DNA from: Panorpa germanica
Lineage: Eukaryota > Arthropoda > Insecta > Mecoptera > Panorpidae
Direction of reading: 5' to 3'
Length of the DNA stretch: 64,000 nucleotides
NCBI GenBank assembly: GCA_963678705.1
Contig: OY783204.1
Location: 7,695,834-7,759,833, forward strand
Below the pieces are notes generated by a model, which was given only the letters and a program-made list of their open reading frames with translations, had not been told where the DNA came from and searched no databases. Every line of letters begins with the position of its first letter. Positions within the stretch are counted from its first letter, which is position 1. The translations under genes were made by a program, and so were the position numbers. Of the stretch, positions 21,017 through 31,960 are shown one piece after another.

Positions 21017-21115
21017 GGAAGGGGAGGGGGGTGGGGGGCTTGTACAATTTTTTTTTTTGTTACCAAGGAAAAAAATTATAAAGAAGTGGAGGGGGTTGAA
21101 AAATGTATATATAAG
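21017..21115 (+). promoter_or_regulatory. G-rich tract and TATA box before the 99-residue gene
   Basis: G runs of 4, 6 and 6 bases at 21021-21038 and a further G run at 21089-21095 precede TATATATAAG at 21106-21115. The ATG lies 80 bases downstream, at 21196. The layout matches that before the IAP gene. Confidence 0.5.
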
Positions 21116-21195
21116 TTCATGTTAACAATGATCTATTAATTAGTACATTGTTTACCGCTAAAAGTAATTGATCGCTGGGACTAGAAGAAAAAAAT

Positions 21196-21495
21196 ATGGA
21201 TCTTTTGGAAAAATTAAATAATCTCGCTGCACAAAAGGAAGTAAGGGTTCTATCAAGCCTGGAAGCCGGATCCTATTACAAAATTCTAAATTTCCAGCCA
21301 AACGATGGCCGTAATGGAAAAAAAGGAGTAATGATAGAACTTGAAGATTTCTATATTTTCCTGGGTCAACGCTTTAACAAATTAATGGAGGACAAAGACA
21401 TACCTAGATTAAACAAAAAAGCACGTGGAGGAAATCTAAAACTACACATCATCAGACAAACTGGAACTAATACCCATTATACATTTGTACGTTAA
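21196..21495 (+). CDS. Small protein of 99 residues, last gene of the Polinton side
   Basis: The frame is complete, from ATG at 21196 to a stop at 21495. The protein is charged and looks like a small alpha/beta fold: a helical start (LLEKLNNLAAQ), then LEAGSYYKILNFQPNDGRNGKKG and VMIELEDFYIFLGQRFNKL, then a basic end. The pattern of a positionally kept KIL strand followed by an 'LED-x-FLGxR' strand recalls small proteins that recur near mobile elements in insect genomes and may bind nucleic acid through an OB-like fold; I could not confirm this. Its own G-rich tract and TATA box support expression. It could be the last Polinton gene or a neighbour. Confidence 0.6.
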   Translation: MDLLEKLNNLAAQKEVRVLSSLEAGSYYKILNFQPNDGRNGKKGVMIELEDFYIFLGQRFNKLMEDKDIPRLNKKARGGNLKLHIIRQTGTNTHYTFVR

Positions 21496-22199
21496 GTTAA
21501 TATAATAATATTTTTCACATACGATAAAAATATATACACAACAAAAAAAAAAAAAATGTAAATATAAACTTCAATCACATAACACCACTAAAAATGAAGG
21601 GTGGGGTGTGCGTGCGTGCTGGTTTTCTTGTCAGGAGGGTCATGATAGCGGACGAATGCAACCCGCTAGCTGACGAATGCAACCACTGGGGGTATTCCTA
21701 GGTAAATACTTCGATATAAAAATATATACACTTATTTAGGCAACAAAAAAATGTAAATATACCTAATATTAATAATATTATAATATTTTTTCACATAATA
21801 TATATGTATAACCAATAAAAATGTATTTTTTTTTTTAATATTTACAATAAAACAAAAATTATCCTAGTTTTTTAACAACAAAAAAGTGTTTTATTTTAAA
21901 TTATATGTTTTTATTTTTTTTTTTTTACCTGTGATTTATTCTGTTCTATGTTGTTGCATTCTGCGTTGTTTTTTATTTTATTTTTTTACCTGTGATTTAT
22001 ACCGTTCTATGTTGTTCGCGAGAATCTAACTCGAAGCGCTGGGGGGAATAGGGTGTTATAGAATTTTTTTTTTAACACAACTTAACCAACTAAGCCATCC
22101 TAGGTGGCACAATATTTACATGTTAATAATTCTTTCATTTCAACCAAACAACCAGTAGTTGTCAAAATGTTAGTAAACAATTCGTAATACAGACTTTTT
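21496..22199. other. Gene-free, AT-rich stretch with short duplications
   Basis: There is no gene here. The stretch holds homopolymer-rich AT sequence and two partial copies of a piece reading AACAAAAAAATGTAAATATA (about 21540 and 21743). It also has a tandem pair of about 65 bases, each with the core ACCTGTGATTTAT and GTTCTATGTTGTT (21928-22018). Confidence 0.7.
22010..22115 (-). repeat. Possible tRNA-derived SINE remnant
   Basis: On the minus strand, TGGCTTAGTTGG (about 22085-22100) fits the RNA polymerase III A box (TRGCNNAGYNGG) and is followed by TTAAG as in a tRNA D arm. About 60 bases further on, CTTCGAGTTAGATTCTC resembles a degraded B box. No acceptor stem or poly(A) end is clear. 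Confidence 0.3.
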
Positions 22200-22201
22200 T
22201 A

Positions 22202-22250
<49 letters not shown>

Positions 22251-22480
22251 GACCCCACGACACACACACACACACACCTGACCCCACACCTACCCCACCC
22301 ATACACCTGAACCCTTGACACACACCTGCTGCTGATAACTGACCTACCCCACACACCTGAACAACCCCCTTGACCACCCCCCTGACAACCCTTGACCACA
22401 CCTGACAACACCACCCCCCTTGACCACCCCTGACAACAACCCTTCAACAACACCCCCTTAACCCCACCCCTGCTCTGGGT
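22200..22480. repeat. CA microsatellite running into a C-rich, nearly G-free tract
   Basis: A CA run of about 50 bases is followed by degenerate units built from CACCTGA, CCCC and TTGACC. For about 280 bases the plus strand is almost only A, C and T. Long frames across this region on the other strand are repeat artefacts rich in Val, Cys and Gly. Confidence 0.85.
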
Positions 22481-22487
22481 GACCTTG

Positions 22488-22652
22488 ACCTACATGACAA
22501 GATAGTGACAAGATAATGACAAGATAACCACAACTGATAAGAGGGTGTCATCCTTCCGGTTATCTACATGACAAGATAATGACAAGATAGTGACAAGATA
22601 ACAAAGGTGTCATCCTTCCGGTTGTGCCAGGATCCCTATAACTTATCTACTG
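22488..22652. repeat. GACAAGATA tandem repeats with a duplicated block
   Basis: The units TGACAAGATAG/A repeat at least six times in two clusters. Each cluster is followed by the same GGTGTCATCCTTCCGGTT block (about 22545 and 22607), so the cluster-plus-block unit is itself duplicated. Confidence 0.8.
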
Positions 22653-23441
22653 ATGTAATTAGTAGGTTTACATTGAAATCAGTAAAAATTTTATCAAAGA
22701 TTTATCTTATCGAATAATTATTAAAAAATAATGTACTTCTAAGGATAAAATTTAGTATGCAGGTTGCCAGTAAAGTATTAATTTGGAAAACTAATTGTTA
22801 AGAGATTAGTACGCAGGGAGTGGAAGCGCAGGATTATTTAATGATTGCGCTAAACGGGGGGTATAGGAAAGTGCCCTAATAAGCGATGATGTTCAGTTAA
22901 GCTGTAGTGTTGCAAGTGAGCGCATTGTTGGTACAGAGGAATACAATTGAAAGTGCAAAGAACGATACGGAGCATGGAGCCAAGAGGTGGTGATTAGTGT
23001 TAAGGGGCGGGGCAGTGGACATTGTTCAATACTGTGCTTCATTATGGTAAATGATAATTTTACGCAGCGGGGCGCTGTGAAAGTACTCTAAGGACCGACG
23101 ATGCTCAGGGAAGAAGCGATGCAGAGTGCTAAAAGTAGGAGGCGCTTCATGGCAGAAGTTTAGAGGAATCAAATTAAAAGTTCGGAAACGTAAGAGAGCA
23201 TGGAGCCAAGAGGTGACGATTGAGGCTTATGGGCGGGGGCACTGAAGACTGGTCAATACAGTGCTTTATTACTGTAAATAAAGGAATTATAACAAAATAA
23301 GGAAATATAAATTTAAAAAATGATATATTTTAGCGAAAATTACTATAAAATAATATTTTGCATTATTTTCAATTTATCAAATAACTTTTTTTATTCACAA
23401 ATATTAAATACACGTCGCTTTGCGACGGGGCGAAGCGCTAG
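22653..23441 (+). mobile_element. Helitron-like non-autonomous repeat, type A
   Basis: The right end has a CGTCGC/GCGACG hairpin (about 23413-23426), then about a dozen bases, then CTAG at 23438-23441, as at a Helitron 3' end. The body matches the reverse complement of about 38769-39600 and 41456-42270. It contains two diverged copies of an inner half of about 250 bases, each with CTCTTGGCTCCATGCTC read on the other strand. It has no coding capacity. The left limit is set where the similarity to the other copies begins. Confidence 0.6.
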
Positions 23442-24239
23442 TCCTATATTATAATGTTCCAACTGTTTGAATCTATTCTTATATGTTTATATGTTTGGTA
23501 CTGAATTTTTTATGGCAGCGCGAAAACGGCTCCAGGGAAGTTGCTCAAAATTGCCTATTTCGTAGAGAAAAAAATTATAAGACTTTTGGCGTCCCCGGAT
23601 TTTTCCCTGAATTTCCTGGAAACCCGTTATTTTGGAAAAACTGGAAAAAAAGTGAGCCCTTTTTTGCTGTATTACTTTGAGTTGGTAAGAGATAGAAAAT
23701 TGAAATTTTGCATCTGTATTGAGGTATTCAATGCTGACATTTCTCAAAAATTAGAAATTCAAAAATTGAAAAAGGGGGGGTTGAAGAAATTCGGGGGCCC
23801 GGTAGGGAACTTTGGAGAAACTTCATATTCTGGATTCTACAATAATTAAGTATATTATTAATAAAAGAAAATTCAAAATTTCAAAATTTTATTTGGGGGC
23901 ACGGGGGCAGTATTTGCCGAGAGTAAAAATTGCGCTAGAAAGTTGAAATTTTGTATATAGGCTAATCTTGGTAACTTATTTACGAATCGAAAAAAAAAAT
24001 CCCAAATTTTGAAAAAAAGTTGTTCAAATAACGCATAAATTCAAAATATTTTTTATTTTGATATAAAAAATGTATTTTCTTATTCAGTTTGTATGAAAAA
24101 TTAATTGTTATTATTAAATGTAAAATCAATATAGGACGAGTTTATTTATTATTTCAATTTAAAAATTGGATTAAATTTTGACATGAAATTCAAGCCACTC
24201 ACAAAAAACAGACGTCGCTTGCGACGGGGGTAAAAGCTA

Positions 24240-24240
<1 letters not shown>
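23442..24240 (+). mobile_element. Helitron-like non-autonomous repeat, type B
   Basis: This repeat starts TCCTATATTATAATG, directly after the CTAG of the type A copy. It ends with the hairpin CGTCGC-TT-GCGACG and CTAG at 24237-24240, then T. TC at the start, the hairpin and the CTAG end are Helitron features. A reverse copy lies at 37480-38768 with the same A/B junction, so A and B appear to travel together. The short frames inside (23483-23849) are not supported as genes. Confidence 0.6.
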
Positions 24241-24286
<46 letters not shown>

Positions 24287-24303
24287 CATAAATAAATATA
24301 TCT

Positions 24304-24348
<45 letters not shown>

Positions 24349-24350
24349 TA
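24241..24350. repeat. TA-rich microsatellite
   Basis: Two long TA runs are separated by a few bases. The run lies exactly at the CTAG end of the Helitron-like repeat and borders the Ty3-like LTR fragment. Confidence 0.9.
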
Positions 24351-24574
24351 TGTAGGTCTATCTTACACCTTAGTGGGTGTTAGCTAGATTACCAGCTGTG
24401 GTGTTATAGCAGTTTTGATGTTATGTAAATCCTGAATTGAGCCTCCTTTTGCAATATATTTTATTAAAGAATAGTTAACACATAACTTTAGTTTAATAGT
24501 AGTTCATTTAATTATTTCATAAAGAAAAACAATTACAATACAATAATGTTTATAAATCAAAAATAGTTCACAAT
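24351..24574. repeat. Old Ty3-like LTR fragment, left side
   Basis: TGTAGGTCTATCTTACACCTTAG and about 200 following bases match the right LTR of the Ty3-like element at 61666-61880. The matching continues on the far side of the Bel element at 36183-36458, so the Bel element landed in this LTR copy. Confidence 0.8.
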
Positions 24575-25055
24575 TGTTCATAAACGCATTCAATATTTAT
24601 ATTTATATATAAATATCTTGCCTTAATTTTTTGATTAATGTTAGTTTTAAGAATTATTTTGTTAAACATTTATATTTTATGCGTATTTGTTTTTATATTC
24701 AGATACAACGCTCCGTTTGAGTGGTACCGAACCTTGCTTATGCAAACTGCCTTTGTGTCACGACCACATTTCTACTAGGCATCGACACTACGTTTATGTT
24801 CGTATTTCATCACTATTAACTGAGCCATCAAGCAGTCAGCTCGCTTTAACCTTTGGTGCATAAGAAAAGTAATATTAATTTAAAAATATTATAAAATAAC
24901 TAAAACCGAGAGTTACATCAACATAGTGTCGAAACTAGTATTTTGATCAGTTAAAATATTTAATCAATTTATGTAATCCAATAGTGTAATTGTAAAATAA
25001 ATTTATTCTGGAAAGTTCTTTTGTTTCGCTGTTTCTTCTTAATAAATTAATAACA
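24575..25055 (+). repeat. 5' LTR of Bel element 1
   Basis: This is a direct repeat of 35672-36173. A GGTCCTT primer-site-like stretch follows at 25060-25066. Confidence 0.88.
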
Positions 25056-25937
25056 AAAAGGTCCTTCATAAATGAATTGTGCGCACCCTAAGCTATTGAA
25101 AGGAACTGAGCGCCCCCGAGCCGCTCGAGAACTTGGATACCGCCGACAGATCACAAATACGCTCTAGCCAGCTTATAGATCTAGAAAAGGTCCAAACTCC
25201 CCAACCATTTTGGTCATCTTCGAACCGGATATTCATCAGCAATGTGAACATACCAGCAAAAAACCTCATTTTTGCGCCCAATCCTCATCAGAAACTACGC
25301 CTTTGTTGCAGCCATTTTGGATTCAATTTTGAACAAAGAACTTCTACACGCCAGTGGTGGTCAAGGTATTCCTGAACATTCTTATAATTTCCACCTATCC
25401 TTAATATTATCTCTATTTTGGGTTTTTGCAGTAACATTTTATTTCTTATAAGCATTATTTCAAGGTGTTTGGCCATCAATGAATTTATAACATTTATTGC
25501 GTCATTCATGCGTCATATACGCCCGAATATCATCGTTCATTTGGTTCTTCTTTGTAGTTAATAAGCCGTTGCCTCCTTTAATCCAGTCATTTAACGTCAA
25601 TACTAGACTATGACTGTTTTGAGCAATGTATTTCGTGTTATTTGAACACAGTTTTGCCTCCTATACTTCAAGTCATTTAACGTTCTACTACTGGACTATG
25701 ACTGTGTAGGGCATATATACCAATTGCATTTGGTAAGCGAATACTACTATTCCATTGTAAACGTTTGAATATACATTCAAAGTATCTTATCTGTGTACTA
25801 GAACACAGAGATCGTATTACGTCTGTTACGTAATAGCCCACGACTCATATTATTTCTAACAATAATATACAAAACAAATCATTTTTAAATATTAAATTTA
25901 AAAAGAATCATAAAGATTATTGAAAGCTACATTCACA
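25056..25937 (+). other. Leader of Bel element 1
   Basis: Non-coding leader. It contains GGTCATCTTCGAACCGGATA near 25212, similar to the leader start of other Bel elements. It also has a duplicated block of about 90 bases built on GTCATTTAACGT and GACTATGACTGT (about 25590 and 25672). Confidence 0.6.
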
Positions 25938-26900
25938 ATGTCGTTAAAAACTTTAAATACCAAAGTAATGATCAAATCAAATTATCATTAAAACAATGCA
26001 GCAAGGCAATTGAAAATATTGATATAACAGATTCATCCACGCACGATGTGGAAGAAATAAAAATTTGGTATAAACAATGGCAACCACTAATGTCTTCAAT
26101 TAATAAAGTTCATGCACAAATGCATGAATTAGTTAGAAGATTAATAGTTAATTATTAGTTAGTTAGAAGATCAAGCTGATATAGATCGCATTGATAGCGA
26201 AAATAATGATTTTTCTGCACAATACATTAATATAGGAAAAATTATCAATAAAATTATTTCAGCTTCTGAATCACTTGCAATTCAGACAGTATATACACCT
26301 GATACAAAACCATCAGTATCTTCAGATGAGGACATGCATTTATCCTCCATTAACGTTCCAACGTTTTCGGGAAACATAGAACAATGGGTTGAATTTAAAG
26401 CCACATTGAAAGCTTGGTTGACAATCAAGTTAAATACTCTAACTTTAAAAAACTACACATCTTACGTCGTTCGTTGAATGATGAGGCATTTGATACTATT
26501 GCATCGGTGCAATTAGATCCTAACAACTATCAATTATGTTGGGATTTGCTAGTGACAGCTTACGATAGTAAAAGAAAAATGATCTCACATCACCTTAATT
26601 CGTTTCTAAAAATTCCTGCTATTACTTCTGAGAGTAGTAACAAATTAAGAGCTACTGCAGCCTTAATTAGAAAGCACGTCAAGGCTTTAGAAAATATTAT
26701 TCCGGAGGAAAATAGATGGAATCACATAGTGTCAATATTAATATCTAAAAAGCATTGGCTAGCTTCAAACATTTCTAAAACTGACTATCAAGAAATTGAT
26801 ACTATGCTTTCTTTTATTCTCGAGCGTGCTCACGAGTAAGATGAACACAAATGCGATTCTAATGTTACTCACAAATCAAGACCTCATAAATCTCTTTTCG
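25938..26900 (+). pseudogene. gag: Gag region of Bel element 1 (fossil)
   Basis: The DUF1759-type Bel gag is visible through VPTFSGNIEQWVEFKATL near 26360 and the following helical stretch (SFLKIPAITSESSNKLRATAALIRKHVKALENI). A CCHC-like zinc region follows near 26990-27100. Gag forms the element particle. It is broken, with about three breaks. Confidence 0.82.
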
Positions 26901-27193
26901 TTTCACAACGCGACGCCTGTTTTGCAATAAAGATCACACTATTAAACATTGTACTAACTTTTTAAAACTCAACGTAAGGGCTCAAATCAACGAGATCCGA
27001 AGAAGACAGCAGTGCCTAAATTGTTTACGCAAAGGTCACACTATTAACGGCTGTACTTCAAAATATAGTTGCATTATTTGCAACAAAAAACACCATTCAT
27101 TGCTACATTGAAGCAGAAGAATCGGATACATCTGTTCCTACAGCTAGCACTTCTAACGCCTTTACTGCGCATGTCAATCGGACGAATCAAGTA

Positions 27194-30100
27194 ATGTTTT
27201 CGACCGCTTTGGTAAGCATTCTTGATAAAGACGGTAAACCAATTTTCGCTCGCGCACTTCTTGACAATGGTAGTCAAACTAGTTTCATTACCAATCGTTT
27301 AATTTGCAAATTAAATATTCCTACTACTAAATCGGACTTGGTAATTTCGGGAATCGGTAATTCGGAAACTAAAATAAATAAGCAGGTAAGGATTCCACAC
27401 ACTTCTTTGGATATTAACAATTTAGCAATACCCTCTAATATAAAACTAGCGGATCCTAGTTTTAATAAACCACAATCGGTGGATTTATTATTGGGTGCCG
27501 ATATATTTTAGAAACTACTACGTGTTGGCAAAACAAAGCTGTTTAATAATCGATTAAATTTGAAACGTACTTCCTTGGGTTTGATAGTTACCAACTATAA
27601 AGTTAATACTAACAACAACAATGCTCATTGTTACCACGCATCTTTACAAACTCAAATGTCCAAGTTTTGGGAAATTGAGTCTGTTAAAGAATGTATTTCT
27701 TTAACGATAGAGGAACAAGCTTGTCAAGAACATTTCAATAAAACTACCACTCGCGATTCCGATGGTAGATTTGTAGTTACTTTACCACTAAAATTGCCTG
27801 CATCAATGCTAGGAGATTCCAAGACGGCCGCAACTAAACGCTTTCTATCACTTGAAAGAAAATTTGCTAATAACGAGCAATATAAGTCCATGTATTCTGC
27901 GTTTATCCACGAATATATACAATTGGGTCACATGACTGTTAACCCTAATCAGACCTCGTCTGAACCTTTGTACTTTTTACCACATCACGGTATAATAAAA
28001 CTAAGTAGTACCACAAGCAAGTTGAGAGTGGTCTTTGACGGCTCTATGTCAAGTAGCACAAACACATCGCTTAACTCCTTACAAGCGAACGGGCCAACCA
28101 TTCAAAATGACTTATTTACTATCTGAACAAAATTTCGTCAATACGAATATGTAGTCGTAGCAGACATTGCAATGATGTACCGACAAATACTGGTACACCC
28201 ATCTCAAAGAAACCTCAGATTCTTTGGAGAGATAACCCAGACGTCAAACTACAAGCTTATCAGTTAAACACTGTAACTTACGGTACATTATCTGCAGCTT
28301 ATCTTGTAATAAGAAGCTTAGCGCAGCTAGGATACGACAATACAACGGCACATCCAAATGCTGCAAACACAATCATCAATGATTTTTATGTTGATGACAT
28401 GCTAACTGGGTCAAGTGATCTAGAAGAGCTCAAACAACGCTGCAATAAAATTATTGAAATTTTAAGCAGTGCAGGATTTAATCTACGTAAATATATATCC
28501 AATGATCCTGCTGTATTAGTCGACTTGGACAATACAACAAACGACAAACATTTCTATATCGAACACGCAGATATAGAACATTTCAAAACGTTAGGTGTCA
28601 AATGGAGCTCTGAAACGGACTGTTTCAAATACAGCATTGCACATTTTGAACCACCTGTTAAATTAAATAAAAGAAATATTTTATCATTTATCGCTAAAAT
28701 TTTTGATCCACTTGGATTACTATCGCCTTGTGTCATACCTTTTAAATTAATGATACAGCAATTATGGCTAGTTAACTTACATTGGGACGACGAAGTTCCA
28801 GAACATTTAGCAAATATTTGGACTGCTTTAATAAAACAGTTGCCAAACTTAAATAACGTATCCATACCGCGAAAGTCAATAATCAGTAATTTCGAAACCA
28901 TTGAAATTCATGGCTTTTGTGACGCGTCCGAACGTGCATACGGTGCTTGCATATACTTTAAAAGCACTAATAATGAAAATATTTCTAAAACAACTCTATT
29001 ACATTCAAAGTCTAAAGTATCGCCTTTAAAATCGCTAACCATTCCATGCTTGGAATTATGTGCAGCATTGTTGCTGTCGAGAATGACTAAAAAATTGTTG
29101 TCAATAATATCTGTACCGGTAAATCGCATAATTCTCTGGTCTGATTTAGTTATTGTACTATCATGGCTTAAATGCATACCTAACACATTAAAGACTTTTG
29201 TAGCCAATCGTGTTTCCGAAATTCAGACAGACATGAATTCCATCACTCAATGGCGTCATGTGCGTACTGAATATAATCCAGCTGATTTGATTTCGCGAGG
29301 CATTCTTGCTATTAATATAATTAATCGCAATTTCTGGTGGCAAGGTCCAGACTGGTTATCGCAATCAGAAAGTTCATGGCCTGAAAGCAATTGTACTGTA
29401 AAATCTTTACCTGAAACGAAATCAATTATATTGGCGAATCATTCCATAACCAAATCAAATCCCATATTTGATACATTTTCAAGCTTAAGAACTCCCAATA
29501 GAGTCACCGCGTATTGCCTACGTTTTATACACAACTGTAGAAACAAACAAAATAAGGCAAACGGCATTTTAACGGTTACAGAATTACAAGATTCAATGCA
29601 ACTTCTCGTAAAGCACAAAAAGAACATTTTGCGTCTGAATTAAAAGCTCTAAAGTGTAACGCACCTTTAGCAAATAAAAGCACATTGCTTCGTCTCAATC
29701 CCTTCCTCGACGATAACGACATCATCAGAGTAGGTGGCAGACTAAAATATTCAAATTTCGAATTTCACAGACGACATCCTATTGTTCTACACAACAAACA
29801 CAAATTAACGACGCTGATAATGGAGAAGGAACACCTGAGATTATTTCATCCAGGTCCTCAAAAATTATTATTCAGCATAAGGGACCAATATTGGCCCATT
29901 AAAAGCATATCGTTAGTTAAAACATCGTACATCGCTGTGTGACATGTTTTAGACAAAAACCGCGTTTTCCATCACCAAAAATGGGTTCTCTTCCATTTGC
30001 AAGAGTTTCTTTGGACTTTCCGTTCAAAGACACCGGCGTTGATTATGCTGGCCCTATTATGGTCAGAAACAAATATGGCCGAGGTAGTAAATTATTAAAA

Positions 30101-30875
30101 TCTTACATGTGCTTATTTATCTGCTTCGCAACAAAGGCTATACATTTAGAAATGGTTACTGAACTTACGACTCAGTGCTTTTTAGCTGCTCTGAATCGAT
30201 TCATATCGCGCAGAGGCAAACCTAATATCATTTATTCGGATAATGGCACAAACTTTGTTGGAGCCAGCCGGGCTTTAGGTAAATTTTTATCGGATGGAAA
30301 TAATGCAAAAACAATACAAACTGTGGCTTCTAATTTAACCATTACATGGAAGTTCATTCCACCATACTCGCCTAGTTGGGGAGGTTTGTGGGAGAGTAAC
30401 ATCAAGTCCACAAAATCACATCTTAAACGTGTTATACAAAATAATCACTTTACTTTCGAAGACACTTACACATTGCTAACCCAAATAGAGGCAATACTCA
30501 ATTCTTGCCCTCTTTATCCCGCCTCCAATGATCCTATCGACCTAGTTCCTATTACACCTGGACATTCTAATAGGACGGCAACTTACTAGCATCGCTCCTG
30601 CAGAGGACGCTTCAATCAATCTAAGCAGAATGCAGCGCTTCACACAACTTCAGGACTGCATTCAAAGCTTCTGGAAACGCTGGTTGAATGATTATCTTGG
30701 ACACTGCAATCAACTTTCAAAATGGAAAACTTCTACAGGTGTTGTACCGCAACCCGGAAGTTTGGTTTTAATCAAAGAACCTAATCTACCTCCATCCCAC
30801 TGGATGTTGGGTCGTATAGTGAAAGTGAGTGTCAGTGATGATTTAACGGCTCGTCTAGCCACTATAAAAACAATC
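27194..30875 (+). pseudogene. pol: Pol region of Bel element 1 (fossil)
   Basis: Parts in order are an aspartic protease (LLDNGSQTSFITNRLI near 27255), the RT N-terminal half (LRVVFDGSMSSSTNTSLN near 28025), the RT active site (FYVDDMLTGS near 28386), the Peptidase_A17/RNase H stretch (HGFCDASERAYGACIYFKS near 28908, then NPADLISRG near 29275), an integrase zinc part (EHLRLFHPGPQKLL near 29830) and an integrase core (DYAGPIMV, SDNGTNFVGASR, PSWGGLWE between 30040 and 30400). This is the Bel/Pao order. It is broken in several places. Its end lies beyond the nested element. Confidence 0.9.
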
Positions 30876-31235
30876 TGTTCCGTCCTATATAGTAATACAT
30901 CGGCTCTTTAATTTTAGTTTTTTTTTGTTATAAATGATTTGTTATAATTGATTGTAAATTTTGTATTCATTTCTTAGTCTAAGGCTTGTGCTGTTAACCT
31001 TGAAATTTGATTCCATTGTTCTTATGTTTATTTTAATTTTTAATATTGACTTTAACTTTTATATTCGACGAAAAAAGACATTCATTCGTATTGCTTTCAT
31101 TGGCACCGTTGCTTGTGGTTGATAATTCTCAATAAATCAATTTAATTTAAACTAAAAAATATTCGTGGTTTTTCTTCACATTCATCGTACATCATCGCAA
31201 AAATAAATCGCGGTAAAATAATCGCGATTCAAACA
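30876..31235 (+). repeat. 5' LTR of Bel element 2
   Basis: Starts TGTTCCGTCC and ends CAAACA. It is a direct repeat of 35205-35566. Confidence 0.94.
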
Positions 31236-31254
31236 TTGGTCCTTCGAGCCGGAT
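31236..31254 (+). other. Primer binding site of Bel element 2
   Basis: TTGGTCCTTCGAGCCGGAT directly follows the LTR. This is the typical first stretch of the Bel/Pao internal region and begins, after one base, with the TGG expected of a tRNA-primed site. Confidence 0.75.
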
Positions 31255-31376
31255 AGTGAACAGTGAACCATAATAATCAGTTCATTTGTGTTACCTGCAA
31301 TTGCGCAGTCATTATTAATAACTACAACAAGTGTGTGTTCTCGTGAGTGCAATAATCAGTAGTAGAAATAACTCTA

Positions 31377-31960
31377 CCAATCGCCACCAATCAGCGTTGG
31401 CATTATAGAACAGCGCTGGATCATCACGCATCCAGCCTATTATTCGCCATCAATCGGCATGGCATAATCTAGAAGCGATGCGATCATTAAGCATCCAGCC
31501 TATTATTCGCCACCAATCAGCGTGGGATAATCTACAAGCGTTGGATCATATATATCCAGCCTGTTATTCGCCAGCAATCAGCGTGGGATAATCTACAAGC
31601 GTTGGATCATATATCCAGTCTATTATTCGCCACCAATCAGCGTGGGCATAATCTACAAGTGCTGAGTTCATATATATCCAGTCTATTATTCGCCAACAAT
31701 CAGCGTGGGCATAATCTACAACCGCTGGATCATCACGCATCCAGCCTATTATTCGCCACCAATCAGCGTTGGCATTATAGAACAGCGCTATATCATCACG
31801 CATCCAGCCTATTATTCGCCACCAATCAGCGTTGGCATTATAGAACAGCGCTGGATCATCACGCCTCCAGCCTATTATTCGCCACCAATCAGCGTTGGCA
31901 TTATAGAACAGCGCTGGATCATCACGCATCCAGCCTATTATTCGTCATCAATCGTCATTG
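31377..31960 (+). repeat. 63-bp minisatellite in the leader of Bel element 2
   Basis: About nine units of around 63 bases, each with ATCCAGCCTATTATTCGCC and ACCAATCAGCGT. Later units are more alike than earlier ones. Because 63 is a multiple of three, long frames run through it in several phases and on both strands; I treat those as artefacts. Confidence 0.92.

Larger units (their letters stand above)
1..21500. mobile_element. Polinton/Maverick element (fossil), cut by the left window edge
   Basis: The block holds the hallmark Polinton set: protein-primed PolB, retroviral-type integrase with chromodomain, FtsK/HerA-type packaging ATPase, adenain-like protease, single jelly-roll penton and double jelly-roll major capsid protein. 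Cargo genes for a matrix metalloproteinase and an IAP follow on the right. The left end lies outside the window because PolB is open at base 1. I could not see the right terminal inverted repeat, so the right limit is a guess placed after the last gene. A Ty3 element of 8.8 kb is inserted in it. The element is broken, with roughly six to eight breaks plus that insertion, yet several capsid genes are open over their full length, so it is not ancient. It must be older than the nearly unmutated Ty3 insertion. Confidence 0.93.

Noticed and set aside
22162-22453. Two minus-strand frames of about 80 codons rich in Val, Cys and Gly
   Set aside because: They are produced by the CA microsatellite and C-rich tract; the composition is pure repeat.
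20665-22500. Polinton terminal inverted repeat
   Set aside because: I looked for a right end but the left end is outside the window, so no inverted partner can be seen.
23483-23849. Overlapping frames of 65-102 codons
   Set aside because: They lie in the type B Helitron-like repeat, are not kept in its reverse copy, and have no recognisable domain.
31377-31960. CRISPR-like array
   Set aside because: The units are contiguous 63-bp repeats without unique spacers, in a eukaryotic LTR element leader.
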